Assembly (NCBI GenBank): GCA_900315285.1
Contig: OMYO01000002.1
Location: 1-64,000 of the forward strand
From: an uncultured Eubacteriales bacterium
Lineage (GTDB): Bacteria > Bacillota > Clostridia > Oscillospirales > Acutalibacteraceae
DNA: 64,000 bases
Direction: 5' to 3'
A program made the position numbers and the translations under genes. Under the pieces are notes generated by a model. It saw nothing but the letters and a program-made list of their open reading frames with translations. It was not told where the DNA came from and did no database searches. Positions 1 through 8,162 of this stretch are shown here, in pieces. Position 1 is the first letter of the stretch. Every line of letters begins with the position of its first letter.

Positions 1-163
1 TCCTCCTGGTTGGTTTGGTGTGGTAACTTAATTCTACCAAAAGGATGATCTATGGATCTTCTTTTTATTTAGTTGTTCAAGTTGATTCTACAATCTACCG
101 AAATTTTTTAACTTCAAAATGGGAGAAATGGATGGAATGCAGTTAAATCGCCCCCGGCGGCGC
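1..163. other. Left-edge non-coding stretch, AT-rich
   Basis: No convincing coding frame covers this stretch. Bases 1-140 are clearly more AT-rich than the rest of the window, and only tiny open frames are present. It lies downstream of the minus-strand lipoprotein gene and its terminator, so it could be the 3' flank of whatever lies to the left. I see no tRNA, terminal repeat or transposase remnant that I can support. Confidence 0.4.
144..153 (-). repeat. GGGCGATTYA dispersed repeat, copy 1
   Basis: Reads GGGCGATTTA on the minus strand. It is intergenic, just beyond the terminator of the lipoprotein gene, and belongs to the nine-copy set described in the findings. Confidence 0.6.
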
Positions 164-190
164 AAAAAAGACCGCACCCACCGGATGCGG
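164..190 (-). terminator. Rho-independent terminator of the lipoprotein gene
   Basis: On the minus strand an 8-bp stem (CCGCATCC/GGGTGCGG, one G-U) with a 3-nt loop is followed by TCTTTTTT. It lies 24 nt past the stop codon of the minus-strand gene at 215-931. Confidence 0.85.
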
Positions 191-214
191 CCCACCTTAT
201 CATACTTATTAAAA

Positions 215-931
215 TTAATAATTTACTTCCGTCACGCGCCAGCGCTGGTCGCGGAACCGGAGAATGACATTGCTGTCCTTCGTCCCGAGCCGGAAAGCAC
301 CACCACTCAGAACCGTGTTGAACAGATCCGTTGCCGTGACAGCGCTGCGGAGCTGTTTGCTTAGGAGCTCGTCTGTGGTGTAGGTGTCCTCCAGATCCTG
401 TGCACTGCGAACCCACTTGCCGTTGACCTTCAGGGGAAAACGGCAGTACTCCGCGAAGGAGGAGATGTCGGCCTCGCCGCTGAGGCAGAGGATGACGGCG
501 GCCGCGCTGTCCATGGCGCCCTGGTTGCGGAATTTCGGGCGTGCGCTCATGATTTCCTGGGCGATGAAGCCATTCCCGGATGTCTTATAGGTGACTTCAC
601 AGCCATTGCCAACCTCCATGTCCAGCTTTTCTACTGTACCGGAATTTACGGCAAAGCGCATGGCTTTTCCGCCCTCCGACTGCAGCGTGAACTGGCTTGC
701 TGAGGCGTCCAGAATGATACCGAGAACCCGGTACTGATTTGTTTTTCCCGTGGATTTTGAGTGGCTGTCGTCAATAAGAGCAGCCTGAGAACGGCGCGCG
801 ATGGACTGGCGATTCCTCTCGGCCACGGACTGCTTATCATTGATGCTGTCAGCACCACAGGCACTGAGAACTCCTGCAATAAGCGCCAGAAGCAGGAGGA
901 CAGACAGCAGCTTTCGTCCTGTCATTTTCAT
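215..931 (-). CDS. Predicted lipoprotein of unknown function (238 aa)
   Basis: The start is placed at 931, where AGAGGTGAG precedes ATG at normal spacing. A longer frame reaches 976 but has no ribosome binding site. The N-terminus is a classic lipoprotein signal: positive residues, a leucine-rich core, then the lipobox Leu-Ser-Ala-Cys with the lipidated Cys at residue 25. The mature protein should therefore be anchored on the outer face of the membrane. The middle (about 70-140) looks like a small beta-rich domain. The last 80 residues, ending in Trp-Arg-Val-Thr-Glu-Val, resemble the helix-then-sheet rhythm of NTF2-like/SnoaL-type folds, but this is only an impression. It is monocistronic with its own terminator. 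I do not recognise a family. Confidence 0.75.
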   Translation of the reverse strand: MKMTGRKLLSVLLLLALIAGVLSACGADSINDKQSVAERNRQSIARRSQAALIDDSHSKSTGKTNQYRVLGIILDASASQFTLQSEGGKAMRFAVNSGTVEKLDMEVGNGCEVTYKTSGNGFIAQEIMSARPKFRNQGAMDSAAAVILCLSGEADISSFAEYCRFPLKVNGKWVRSAQDLEDTYTTDELLSKQLRSAVTATDLFNTVLSGGAFRLGTKDSNVILRFRDQRWRVTEVNY

Positions 932-1017
932 GGGACTCACCTCTACCTTACTATTTTGTGAGATATGCATGTCCAATATAGGCGGTACAAATCCAGTATA
1001 AATTAAGAAAAAACAAC

Positions 1018-1045
1018 TTTCAATTCTTTCTTTTTCCCCTATAAT
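1018..1045 (+). promoter_or_regulatory. Candidate sigma-A promoter for the trpD-like gene
   Basis: TTTCAA at 1018-1023, 16-nt spacer, perfect TATAAT at 1040-1045. It lies 36 nt ahead of the ATG at 1081. The -35 is weak and the -10 is strong. Confidence 0.55.
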
Positions 1046-1080
1046 TTAGTTGTAGTAATCTTTGTGTGGAGGTAGTTCTC

Positions 1081-2091
1081 ATGATCAATTCCGCAATCAG
1101 CAAGCTCACGGCCGGGGAGGACCTGACCTTCGCCGAGGCGGAGCAGGTGGTAGACGAAATCATGGATGGCGAGTGCTCGGATGTGGCCATCAGTTCCTTC
1201 CTCACGGCGCTCTCCTGCAAGGGTGCCACTATTGATGAGATCACCGGCTGCGCCAAGGGCATGCGAATCCACTGCGAGAAATTCCTGAGTGACGAGCCAG
1301 TGCTGGAAATTGCCGGTGCCGGTGAAGAGCCGGAAGGCATGTTCAGCATTTCCACCGCGGCAGCTTTTGTCTGTGCGGCGGCGGGTGTGCCGGTGGCAGA
1401 GCACGGTGAGCGCGCTGTGTCTGACCGCTATGGCGCCGCTGAGGTGTTGGAGGCACTGGGTGCCAAGCTCTCGGTCCCCTCCGAGGTCTCAGAGCGCATG
1501 CTGCAGGAAATTGGATTTTGCTTCCTGTTTTCCCAGAATTACCACCAGTCCATGAAGTATGTGACCCCTGTGAGAAAGGATCTCCCCATCTCCACCGTCT
1601 TTGATATCCTGGGACCTCTTACGAATCCTGCCGGTACGACCATGCAGCTCATGGGCGTCTCCAGGGAATCTGAGGTGGAGCCGCTGGCCCGGGTCATGGT
1701 GAATCTCGGTGTCAACCGCTGCATGGTGGTATGCGGCGCCGACAAGTTTGACGGCATCTCTGTCAGCGGGCCAACCAAGGTATGTGAATATCTGGGCGGC
1801 AAGTTCTCCACGAAGGAATTCACACCGGAACAGTTCGGCTTCTCCGCCAGCAAGCCGGCGGAACTTATCGTTGGTTCCCCGGAGAACAATGCATCGCTCA
1901 TGCATGCGGTCTTCACCGGAGAGGAGAAGGGGGCCGCCCGTACGGCGGTGCTCTTGAATGCGGCTGCTGCTCTGCGCATTGCCCGCGGCATCTCCATGGA
2001 GGAGGGAATCCAGCTGGCCGCCGGCACCATCGACAGCGGTGCGGTGGAGAAAAAGCTCAATGATTTTGTACGTCTCTCCAACGGGGAATAA
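1081..2091 (+). CDS. TrpD-like protein with degenerate active site (336 aa)
   Basis: The start is ATG 1081 with GGAGG at 1068-1072, rather than the GTG at 1066. Overall architecture and length match anthranilate phosphoribosyltransferase: a helical N-terminal domain, then the glycosyltransferase fold with recognisable GPLTNP and His-x3-Met-Lys-x3-Pro-Val-Arg segments. The residues that bind PRPP and Mg are replaced. The glycine loop GTGGDG reads Gly-Ala-Gly-Glu-Glu-Pro (79-84), the following NIST is SIST, KHGNR is EHGER (107-111), and the metal-binding Asp-Glu pair is Asp-Gly (224-225). There are no other trp genes nearby and the gene has its own terminator. It is unlikely to be a working tryptophan enzyme. 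A divergent phosphoribosyltransferase or a TrpD2/YbiB-like nucleic-acid-binding role are alternatives. The family assignment is firm and the function is open. Confidence 0.8.
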   Translation: MINSAISKLTAGEDLTFAEAEQVVDEIMDGECSDVAISSFLTALSCKGATIDEITGCAKGMRIHCEKFLSDEPVLEIAGAGEEPEGMFSISTAAAFVCAAAGVPVAEHGERAVSDRYGAAEVLEALGAKLSVPSEVSERMLQEIGFCFLFSQNYHQSMKYVTPVRKDLPISTVFDILGPLTNPAGTTMQLMGVSRESEVEPLARVMVNLGVNRCMVVCGADKFDGISVSGPTKVCEYLGGKFSTKEFTPEQFGFSASKPAELIVGSPENNASLMHAVFTGEEKGAARTAVLLNAAAALRIARGISMEEGIQLAAGTIDSGAVEKKLNDFVRLSNGE

Positions 2092-2108
2092 TCGATAGCA
2101 ATCAAGCG

Positions 2109-2147
2109 GGAGCTGTGTCACCTGGGTGGTGGCATGGCTCCTTTTTT
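2109..2147 (+). terminator. Terminator after the trpD-like gene
   Basis: A 14-bp stem with a few G-U pairs (arms 2109-2122 and 2128-2141), a 5-nt loop and six T residues. Confidence 0.85.
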
Positions 2148-2267
2148 GGCGATGGACGATTGGCACATATCATTGCAAAATAATAGGACGATAGGCAGTA
2201 AATTGTCCACTAACTTTTGCGGGCTTTGTCTAATAATTAATTTACCTTAAATTTTCCTTAAATTTCC

Positions 2268-2296
2268 TTGCCATGGCTGTTACTACCACTTACAAT
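2268..2296 (+). promoter_or_regulatory. Sigma-A promoter for the membrane protein gene
   Basis: TTGCCA (2268-2273), exactly 17 nt, TACAAT (2291-2296). It lies 24 nt ahead of the start codon at 2320. Confidence 0.75.
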
Positions 2297-2319
2297 AAAA
2301 CTAGAAAGGGGGAGCAGTT

Positions 2320-3006
2320 ATGACAAACGAGCTTTTGGAAAAATTTACGGGAAACATGCTGGAGGAGTCATTTCAGATTCGGACGTTCGCCGGTATCAAG
2401 AGCGCCAATCGCTGGCTGCTCGCCCAGAAAAACATTGAGGTGCTCTCGTTTCATGTAGGTCGCCTGTTTCGGATCGGCCCGGGGAAAATGGTTCCGGGGA
2501 GAGTCACCATTGCCTATCGCACCAAGGCAGAGGACAGCGGCACCTACTATGGTATAAGCAAGGGTCTGGAGTACTGCTATGACGGCGACGAGCTCAAGCA
2601 CTCTCTGGATGTTGCCTGGAAGCACTGCTACCCAAATCTGCAGCATGTCAGTGACCAGGAGGAGCTCTGCCGGGGCATTCGCACCGAACATCGAAAATAT
2701 TATCTGCTCTATGAGGCACCGCGTGCCAAGGACGGCTGTGAGGATGTGCTTGTTGAGACACAAAATGTCTTTAAAGAGGAAAATCACAGCGGACAGGCGG
2801 CACGGAAATATCAAATCATGCAGTTCCTGACCATCCTCTTTACGGTGCTGTTTACCGGAATTTGGTATGGCGCCACCCGGGGTGCATTTGCTGCATCGCC
2901 CACCATTGTGCGGCTCTGCAGCGTGTTTATGTACTGCTTTGATGGCCTGCTGTTTGGGCAGTGGCTCTATCAGACGGTTCTGCTTTTGAAAAAGCAGAGA
3001 AAATAA
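2320..3006 (+). CDS. Hypothetical protein with two C-terminal membrane helices (228 aa)
   Basis: ATG 2320 follows AAAGGGGGA at good spacing. Residues 1-160 form a soluble, mixed alpha/beta region rich in Cys, Tyr and charged residues. Two hydrophobic helices follow (about 166-186 and 194-216), and the short tail is basic (KKQRK). By the positive-inside rule both ends would face the cytoplasm, making this a cytosolic domain hung on a membrane hairpin. It is monocistronic, with a strong promoter and a strong terminator. I do not recognise a family and assign no function. Confidence 0.7.
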   Translation: MTNELLEKFTGNMLEESFQIRTFAGIKSANRWLLAQKNIEVLSFHVGRLFRIGPGKMVPGRVTIAYRTKAEDSGTYYGISKGLEYCYDGDELKHSLDVAWKHCYPNLQHVSDQEELCRGIRTEHRKYYLLYEAPRAKDGCEDVLVETQNVFKEENHSGQAARKYQIMQFLTILFTVLFTGIWYGATRGAFAASPTIVRLCSVFMYCFDGLLFGQWLYQTVLLLKKQRK

Positions 3007-3029
3007 ATCAGAATTTTTCTGTAATTTTC

Positions 3030-3070
3030 GGGATGTATTGCTTCTCTCGCAATACATCCCTTTTTATTTT
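3030..3070 (+). terminator. Strong terminator after the 2320 gene
   Basis: A perfect 12-bp stem (GGGATGTATTGC and its complement), 7-nt loop, then TTTTTATTTT. It also rules out the upstream 3038 start for the next gene. Confidence 0.92.
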
Positions 3071-3139
3071 AACAGGCACGGCACCCCGCTTTTGTGTTAT
3101 ATTGTATTCAGGAAACTGAAAGGGAAGAGGAACTGCGAC

Positions 3140-4120
3140 ATGCTCTCTGAAACTATCATGAAAAAGCTCCGTCCTCTCACGGAGGAAGAGGAAATCATCC
3201 TGCACGGAACTCATGAAATTGATTTTGACCATTATCGCGGAGAAAAAGCCTCCGACAATGTGGTCCGGAGCAAGGAACTGCTGGCAAACAGCAAGCAGAT
3301 CGACGTCAATATCCATCCCCGTTTTGCCTATTTCCCGAAACATACCCACGACTATGTGGAAATCGTATACATGTGCAGCGGCTCCCTCGTCAACTATGTT
3401 AACGGGGAGCGTATTCTGCTGGAAGAAGGGGACCTCCTGCTTCTCGGCAAAGGTGCCATCCATGAGGCGGAGGCTGCCGGTGAGGACGACATTGCCGTCA
3501 ACATCATCATCGTGCCCGAGTTCTTAGGGGACACCTTGGACCTTGTGGGCACGGACGACACCCCACTTCGGGAATTTCTGGTCGGTTTCCTCTCCGACGA
3601 GGAGAACACGACGCCCTACCTCTACTTTGCGGTGGCGGACGTGGAACCGGTTCAAAACTGTGTGGAGAACCTCGTGTTCTCGCTGATGTCGGACACTTCC
3701 AACAAGCGAAAAATAAATCGCACCACTCTAGCCCTGCTCTTCATGAATCTCATGAACTGCACGGACCGCCTGCAGTACCAGTCCAAAGAAAACACCATCA
3801 TCATGTACACGCTGCGCTACATTGAGAACCACTTTGTGGACGGCAGCCTCTCGGAGCTCGCAGAACTTCTGCAGTATGACCAGAGCTGGCTGTCCCGGGA
3901 AATCAAAAAGTATTCCGGGAAAAACTTTGTGGAGCTCCTGCAGCAGAGGAGACTGGCCGAGGCGGTATTTTATCTTGAGAACACCGACAAAAAAATAGAT
4001 GACATTGCCGTCTCCGTGGGGTATGAGAACTTGAGCTACTTCTATAAGCTCTTCCGGACCACTTATGGCGTCTCCCCGCGGACCTTCCGTAAACAGCATG
4101 AGAAGGTAAGGCAGTCTTAA
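3140..4120 (+). CDS. AraC family transcriptional regulator, cupin sensor (326 aa)
   Basis: The start is placed at ATG 3140 with GGGAAGAGG upstream. The longer frame begins inside a terminator. Residues about 70-160 form a cupin-type ligand domain: His-Thr-His-Asp-Tyr-Val-Glu, then Gly-Asp-Leu-Leu-Leu-Leu-Gly and Glu-Asp-Asp-Ile-Ala. The C-terminal 100 residues carry the double helix-turn-helix of AraC regulators, with the conserved Ala-Val-Ser-Val-Gly-Tyr-Glu-Asn and Ser-Tyr-Phe-Tyr-Lys-Leu-Phe. A sugar- or metabolite-responsive activator is expected. It sits 21 nt ahead of a paralogue and probably shares its transcript. The target is unknown; the dehydrogenase downstream (5210) is a candidate. 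Confidence 0.9.
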   Translation: MLSETIMKKLRPLTEEEEIILHGTHEIDFDHYRGEKASDNVVRSKELLANSKQIDVNIHPRFAYFPKHTHDYVEIVYMCSGSLVNYVNGERILLEEGDLLLLGKGAIHEAEAAGEDDIAVNIIIVPEFLGDTLDLVGTDDTPLREFLVGFLSDEENTTPYLYFAVADVEPVQNCVENLVFSLMSDTSNKRKINRTTLALLFMNLMNCTDRLQYQSKENTIIMYTLRYIENHFVDGSLSELAELLQYDQSWLSREIKKYSGKNFVELLQQRRLAEAVFYLENTDKKIDDIAVSVGYENLSYFYKLFRTTYGVSPRTFRKQHEKVRQS

Positions 4121-4141
4121 CATATATAGGAGACTCACTCT

Positions 4142-5068
4142 ATGACAGAGGATACCCTGGTCAAACTGCGCCCGCTCTCGGAGGAGGAGCGGGAAATCAA
4201 GGCCGGTAAGTGGATCGCCAACCCGAATCTCTTCTCCCCGAACCCGGAGAGTCAGGTGACCATCCGAAAGTATTCCCGCTTCTTTCCATGTCCCCAGCAC
4301 ACGCTGCGGGAGGTCGAGGCGGTTTATATGTGCAGCGGCAGCACCGTGCACTTTGTAAATAACCGGGAAATCGTACTGCGGGCCGGTGACCTGCTCTTTA
4401 TGGGAACCGGTGCGGATCACCGCATGCGTGCTCCCGGCGAGGACGACATCGCCGTCCACTTCACCATCCTGCCGGAATTTTTTGAAAAGACCATTCCCTC
4501 TGAGGGCACACCGCTCTCGGAGTTCCTTGGAAGTTGTCTTCGGAATCCGGAAACGCCCACCTCCTTTCTATATTTTGCGGCGGGGGATCTGCCGGAGGTC
4601 CAGAATCTGTGTGAAAATCTCGTCCGGTCTCTGCTGACACCGGCACCGAATCGCCGAAGCATCAACCAATACACTATGGGAGTTCTTCTCCTGAATCTGC
4701 TGAACTGTACGGACCGAATGCGGTATCAGACGCGGGAGGAGTACCACATGGTCTTCATTCTCCGCTACGTGGAGAACAACTATGTGGACGGCACTCTGAA
4801 AGAGCTCTCCCAGCTGCTCCAGTATGACCCGAGCTGGCTGTCCCGGGAAATCAAGAAGTGGACCGGGAAACGGTTCATGGAGCTGCTCCAGCAGAAACGG
4901 CTCTCTCAGGCCGCTTTTCTGCTGCGGACCACGGATATGCACATTGACGACGTGGCCCTGAGTGTCGGCTACGAGAATATGAGTTACTTTTATCGGCTTT
5001 TTCGCGGTGTCTATGGGGAATCTCCCAGGGCTTACCGCTGTGAACACACTGACCCGTCATCCCACTAA
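4142..5068 (+). CDS. AraC family transcriptional regulator, paralogue of 3140 gene (308 aa)
   Basis: ATG 4142 follows AGGAGA. Same architecture as its neighbour: an N-terminal cupin (about 45-130, including Met-Cys-Ser-Gly-Ser and Gly-Glu-Asp-Asp-Ile-Ala in the same places) and a C-terminal AraC DNA-binding domain. The closest stretches are almost word for word identical (Gln-Tyr-Asp-x-Ser-Trp-Leu-Ser-Arg-Glu-Ile-Lys-Lys), so the pair arose by tandem duplication. The metal/ligand His-Thr-His-Asp of the first copy reads Gln-His-Thr-Leu here, which suggests the two sensors have split in ligand preference. A terminator overlaps the stop codon. Confidence 0.9.
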   Translation: MTEDTLVKLRPLSEEEREIKAGKWIANPNLFSPNPESQVTIRKYSRFFPCPQHTLREVEAVYMCSGSTVHFVNNREIVLRAGDLLFMGTGADHRMRAPGEDDIAVHFTILPEFFEKTIPSEGTPLSEFLGSCLRNPETPTSFLYFAAGDLPEVQNLCENLVRSLLTPAPNRRSINQYTMGVLLLNLLNCTDRMRYQTREEYHMVFILRYVENNYVDGTLKELSQLLQYDPSWLSREIKKWTGKRFMELLQQKRLSQAAFLLRTTDMHIDDVALSVGYENMSYFYRLFRGVYGESPRAYRCEHTDPSSH

Positions 5069-5087
5069 CTCGGATGGCGGGCTTTTC
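5053..5087 (+). terminator. Terminator overlapping the stop of the second araC gene
   Basis: A 10-bp stem (CCCGTCATCC/GGATGGCGGG, one G-U), 9-nt loop containing the stop codon, then CTTTTC. Confidence 0.75.
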
Positions 5088-5209
5088 TTGTCTCTCTTTT
5101 GCGACAAAAGTTCGAAAAAACTGAGCATAACTCACAAAAAGTTTTCAGATTATTCCCCTCAAAATGTGATAAAATTGAATAAGTAAGATTATTACCGGGG
5201 GAAATGACA

Positions 5210-6064
5210 ATGAAAATCGGATTTATCGGACTGGGTACCATGGGCGCTCCCATGTGTACCAATATATTGAAAAAGCACGACGACACGGTATATGTCTTCA
5301 ACCGTACCGCCGAAAAAATGGAGCCCCTTGTGAAGATGGGGGCAGAGGGCTGCAAGACCATTCCGGAACTGGCGGAGAAGTCGGACCTCATCTTTACCAT
5401 GGTCACAAACTCCACGGACTCCGAGGAGGTCTATGACACCATGATCCCAGTACTGAAAAAGGGGAAGGTCTGTGTGGACATGAGTACTATAGACCCCGGT
5501 GTCTCAGTTGCCATCTCGGACCGGGTCAAGCAGACAGGGGCGGAGTTCCTGGACTGCCCAGTGGTCCGTTCCCAGCCGGATGCGGTCAAGGGAACACTCG
5601 GCATCTATGTGGGCGGCAACAAGCGCACTGCTCAGAAAATCCTGCCGTATCTTCTCTATATGGGGGACAAGGTCATGTATATCGGCTTTAACGGTGCCGG
5701 TCTTATTATGAAAGTCTGCCACAACGCCCTCATGTCGCAAATCCAGAACGGCGTCAACGAGACCATGGCTCTGGCACAGGCCAGCGGCATTGACCCGCAG
5801 AAGTTTGCCATGGCCATGTCCTATGGAAACGCTCAGAACCGCTATCTGGACACAAAATGGCGCACGGTAGAAAATGAAAAATACACACCGGCTGCTTTCT
5901 CGGTGGACAACATGAATAAGGATGTGGGAATTGCCCTCCGTTACGCAAAATCTCTCGGCCGGACCATGCCAGGGGGAGAGGTCGTTCAGGAGGTCTACAA
6001 TAAGGCCGAGGAAAAAGATCTGGGACAGGAAGATATTGCCGCAACCTATAAAGTCGTTCTATAA
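5210..6064 (+). CDS. Beta-hydroxyacid dehydrogenase, NAD-binding (284 aa)
   Basis: Two ATGs six bases apart are possible (5204, 5210). The GGGGGAA at 5197-5203 is correctly spaced only for 5210. The fold is that of 3-hydroxyisobutyrate/tartronate semialdehyde reductases: an N-terminal Rossmann motif Gly-Phe-Ile-Gly-Leu-Gly-Thr-Met-Gly, the catalytic Lys168 in Gly-Ala-Gly-x3-Met-Lys-x3-Asn, and an all-helical C-terminus with Asn-Lys-Asp. The substrate-binding Ser-Gly-Gly motif is replaced by Val-Arg-Ser (119-121) in Asp-Cys-Pro-Val-Val-Arg-Ser-Gln-Pro. The usual small hydroxyacid specificity should therefore not be assumed. It stands alone, downstream of two AraC regulators, and is followed 35 nt later by a DUF815 ATPase. 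Confidence 0.85.
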   Translation: MKIGFIGLGTMGAPMCTNILKKHDDTVYVFNRTAEKMEPLVKMGAEGCKTIPELAEKSDLIFTMVTNSTDSEEVYDTMIPVLKKGKVCVDMSTIDPGVSVAISDRVKQTGAEFLDCPVVRSQPDAVKGTLGIYVGGNKRTAQKILPYLLYMGDKVMYIGFNGAGLIMKVCHNALMSQIQNGVNETMALAQASGIDPQKFAMAMSYGNAQNRYLDTKWRTVENEKYTPAAFSVDNMNKDVGIALRYAKSLGRTMPGGEVVQEVYNKAEEKDLGQEDIAATYKVVL

Positions 6065-6099
6065 TAGTTGCAATTCTTTTTATTCCGGAGGAATCCACC

Positions 6100-7407
6100 G
6101 TGTATAAGCTGACTTCGAAACTCATCATCTATCGGAATCTCGGGGAGGACAGCATCCTGTTCCGGCTCTCGGACATCTGCCGCCGCTTTGACGAGGGGGA
6201 CTTTGACGCCGAAGTCCTGGCCCAGGAGGTGCTGGACGAAATCCATAAGCTTCTGGACCTCGCCACCACCTACGGGTTCAACGACAATCTCTGGCATAAC
6301 TATCTAGCCTATCTGCTCGCCATGACGGAGACCCCGTTTACGCTGGTCTCCGAGAAGACCGGCGCCGTGGATGGCTCTGTGACTGCCTTTGCCAAGAACG
6401 ACCTCCGCATTTTCAAGCAGCTTTTTGACTACGACTTCTCGGAACTGGAGGCGGATCTCGGCCTCAACTGTTTTTCGGTCATTGAGAACTACCATGCGGT
6501 AGGAAAAAAAGAGACCATCTACAACAAGAGCGTCAGCGAAAAGGTCCAGGAGCTCAGCCGGAATTTTGAGCAGGCAGAGACGGACGAGGAACTCCTGAAA
6601 ACGGTCACCGACTTCTATGCCGCCTACGGTGTCGGAAAATTTGGCCTGAACAAGGCGTTCCGGGTCGCCGAGGAGAATGAGACCGGAGACTTACTCATCC
6701 CCATAACCAACTGCAGTGAGGTCGCCCTTGAGGATCTCGTGGGTTACGAGACCCAAAAGGAACAGCTTATTGCCAATACCGAGGCTTTTGTGGAAGGACG
6801 CCGCGCCAACAACGTTCTCCTCTATGGAGACGCCGGCACCGGCAAATCCACCAGCATCAAGGCCATTCTGAACCGCTACTATGACCGCGGGCTGCGTATG
6901 ATCGAGGTCTACAAACACCAGTTCAAGGACCTCGCCCGCATCATCAATCAGATCAAGACGAGAAACTACCGCTTCATCATCTTTATGGATGACCTCTCCT
7001 TCGAGGAGTTCGAAATAGAGTATAAGTACCTGAAGGCCGTCATTGAGGGCGGCCTGGAGCCCAAGCCGGAGAATGTGCTCATCTACGCCACTTCTAATCG
7101 GCGCCACCTCATCCGCGAGACCTGGTCTGACCGGGCGGATGCCGACAGCGAGGACATCCACCGCAATGACACCGTGGAGGAAAAACTTTCGCTCTCCGCA
7201 CGGTTTGGCGTCACCATCGGCTACTTTAAGCCGCGGCCCAACGAGTTCTATGATATCGTGCTGAACCTTGCCCATCGCGACCCATCCATCACGCTCTCCG
7301 ACGACGAGCTGAAACGGCGCGCCCAAATCTGGGAGGTCCGCCACGGCGGCTACTCCGGAAGGACGGCGCAGCAGTTCATTGACAGCCTGTCCGGAGAAGA
7401 GGAGTAA
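6100..7407 (+). CDS. DUF815 family AAA+ ATPase (435 aa)
   Basis: The start is GTG 6100 behind CCGGAGGAA. Residues 1-190 are a helical N-terminal region. The ATPase core follows, with Walker A Gly-Asp-Ala-Gly-Thr-Gly-Lys-Ser-Thr (243-251), Walker B Phe-Ile-Ile-Phe-Met-Asp-Asp, and a sensor-like Tyr-Ala-Thr-Ser-Asn-Arg-Arg. The conserved Asp-Leu-Val-Gly-Tyr-Glu-x-Gln before Walker A is typical of DUF815 proteins, which are single-domain AAA+ ATPases of unknown role. Length is normal for the family. It shares a terminator with the convergent flavin-reductase gene and may be cotranscribed with the dehydrogenase upstream (35-nt gap). Confidence 0.88.
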   Translation: MYKLTSKLIIYRNLGEDSILFRLSDICRRFDEGDFDAEVLAQEVLDEIHKLLDLATTYGFNDNLWHNYLAYLLAMTETPFTLVSEKTGAVDGSVTAFAKNDLRIFKQLFDYDFSELEADLGLNCFSVIENYHAVGKKETIYNKSVSEKVQELSRNFEQAETDEELLKTVTDFYAAYGVGKFGLNKAFRVAEENETGDLLIPITNCSEVALEDLVGYETQKEQLIANTEAFVEGRRANNVLLYGDAGTGKSTSIKAILNRYYDRGLRMIEVYKHQFKDLARIINQIKTRNYRFIIFMDDLSFEEFEIEYKYLKAVIEGGLEPKPENVLIYATSNRRHLIRETWSDRADADSEDIHRNDTVEEKLSLSARFGVTIGYFKPRPNEFYDIVLNLAHRDPSITLSDDELKRRAQIWEVRHGGYSGRTAQQFIDSLSGEEE

Positions 7408-7412
7408 AAAAC

Positions 7413-7450
7413 AAGCACTGCAGATTGGAAAACCTGCAGTGCTTTTCTCT
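7413..7450. terminator. Bidirectional terminator between DUF815 and flavin-reductase genes
   Basis: An 11-bp perfect stem (AAGCACTGCAG and complement) with T runs on both sides: TTTTCTCTT on plus, GTTTTTT on minus. Confidence 0.85.
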
Positions 7451-7464
7451 TGTCTATCTTGCTG

Positions 7465-7474
7465 GGGCGATTCA
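7465..7474 (+). repeat. GGGCGATTYA dispersed repeat, copy 2
   Basis: GGGCGATTCA. On the minus strand its TGA is the stop codon of the flavin-reductase-like gene, so the copy sits exactly at a gene end. Confidence 0.6.
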
Positions 7475-8008
7475 CTTCAGGACATAAGAGTCCACAATTT
7501 CCCCAATGACCATGATATGGTTATCCTTATTGGCACCGGTGGCGGTACTCGGAACGTCCTGCGGATAAAACTTGGCAATGGAGGGGTCTCCCAACAGGTA
7601 GTCCTGCTTCTGGGTATAGATGACTTTGCACTCCAGTGTCAGCGGTGCCTCCAGGAACCCCGGTACCGAGTTGGTGCGGGCGGGCTTCAGGGAGAGACCG
7701 GCCTCTTTTGCCTTGTCCATATCTCTTCCGCTGTTGCTCCCGAGGAGTCTGACGAGTGGGACGGCGGCCTTCGGGTCCAACGGGACACTGACCGTGAACT
7801 CCGGGTTTTTCTCGAGGAGCTGTCGGGTGAAACGGCCCTCGCGGATATAGGCCGTGAAGATGGGCTTTGACCACTCGGTGCCGAGGGAACCCCAGCCAAT
7901 GGTCATGGTATTGAACTGGCCGTCGGCCATGGTGTTGAAAAAGACGCCTCTCGGTATCTGGCCGATAATGATTCCGGCGCAGTCGGGGATAAGGACGGAT
8001 TTTCTCAT
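7472..8008 (-). CDS. Flavin reductase family protein (178 aa)
   Basis: The start is ATG 8008 with AGGAGG upstream on the minus strand. Longer frames extend into the intergenic region without a binding site. The sequence fits the FMN-binding split-barrel flavin reductase family: an early Gly-Val-Phe-Phe-Asn-Thr-Met-Ala segment, Asn-Thr-Met-Thr-Ile-Gly-Trp-Gly-Ser-Leu, Phe-Thr-Ala-Tyr-Ile-Arg-Glu-x-Arg-Phe-Thr and Phe-Thr-Val-Ser-Val-Pro. In many anaerobes these proteins hold FMN and act as small NAD(P)H-flavin reductases or as partners of other redox enzymes. The physiological partner is not evident here. It is monocistronic and convergent with DUF815. Confidence 0.85.
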   Translation of the reverse strand: MRKSVLIPDCAGIIIGQIPRGVFFNTMADGQFNTMTIGWGSLGTEWSKPIFTAYIREGRFTRQLLEKNPEFTVSVPLDPKAAVPLVRLLGSNSGRDMDKAKEAGLSLKPARTNSVPGFLEAPLTLECKVIYTQKQDYLLGDPSIAKFYPQDVPSTATGANKDNHIMVIGEIVDSYVLK

Positions 8009-8162
8009 GTGATAACCTCCTGTGCGTTTCGGGAAACTTCCCGGTCTCACCATCTATTATATTACAGAACCCCGGCGCCGCGGGCCTGTGTTCGAAAAAA
8101 TGATTGATTCGAGCGGCCCGCTGTAGCATGATAAAAATAGTATTTTGAGAGGAGAATCCCCT

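Noticed and set aside
2109..2147. T-box-like GGGTGG in the hairpin after the trpD-like gene
   Set aside because: The surrounding bases do not match the T-box core, there is no stem I, and it is fully explained as the trpD-like terminator.
5204..5209. ATG 5204 as the start of the beta-hydroxyacid dehydrogenase
   Set aside because: The GGGGGAA site touches this codon; spacing fits only the ATG at 5210.
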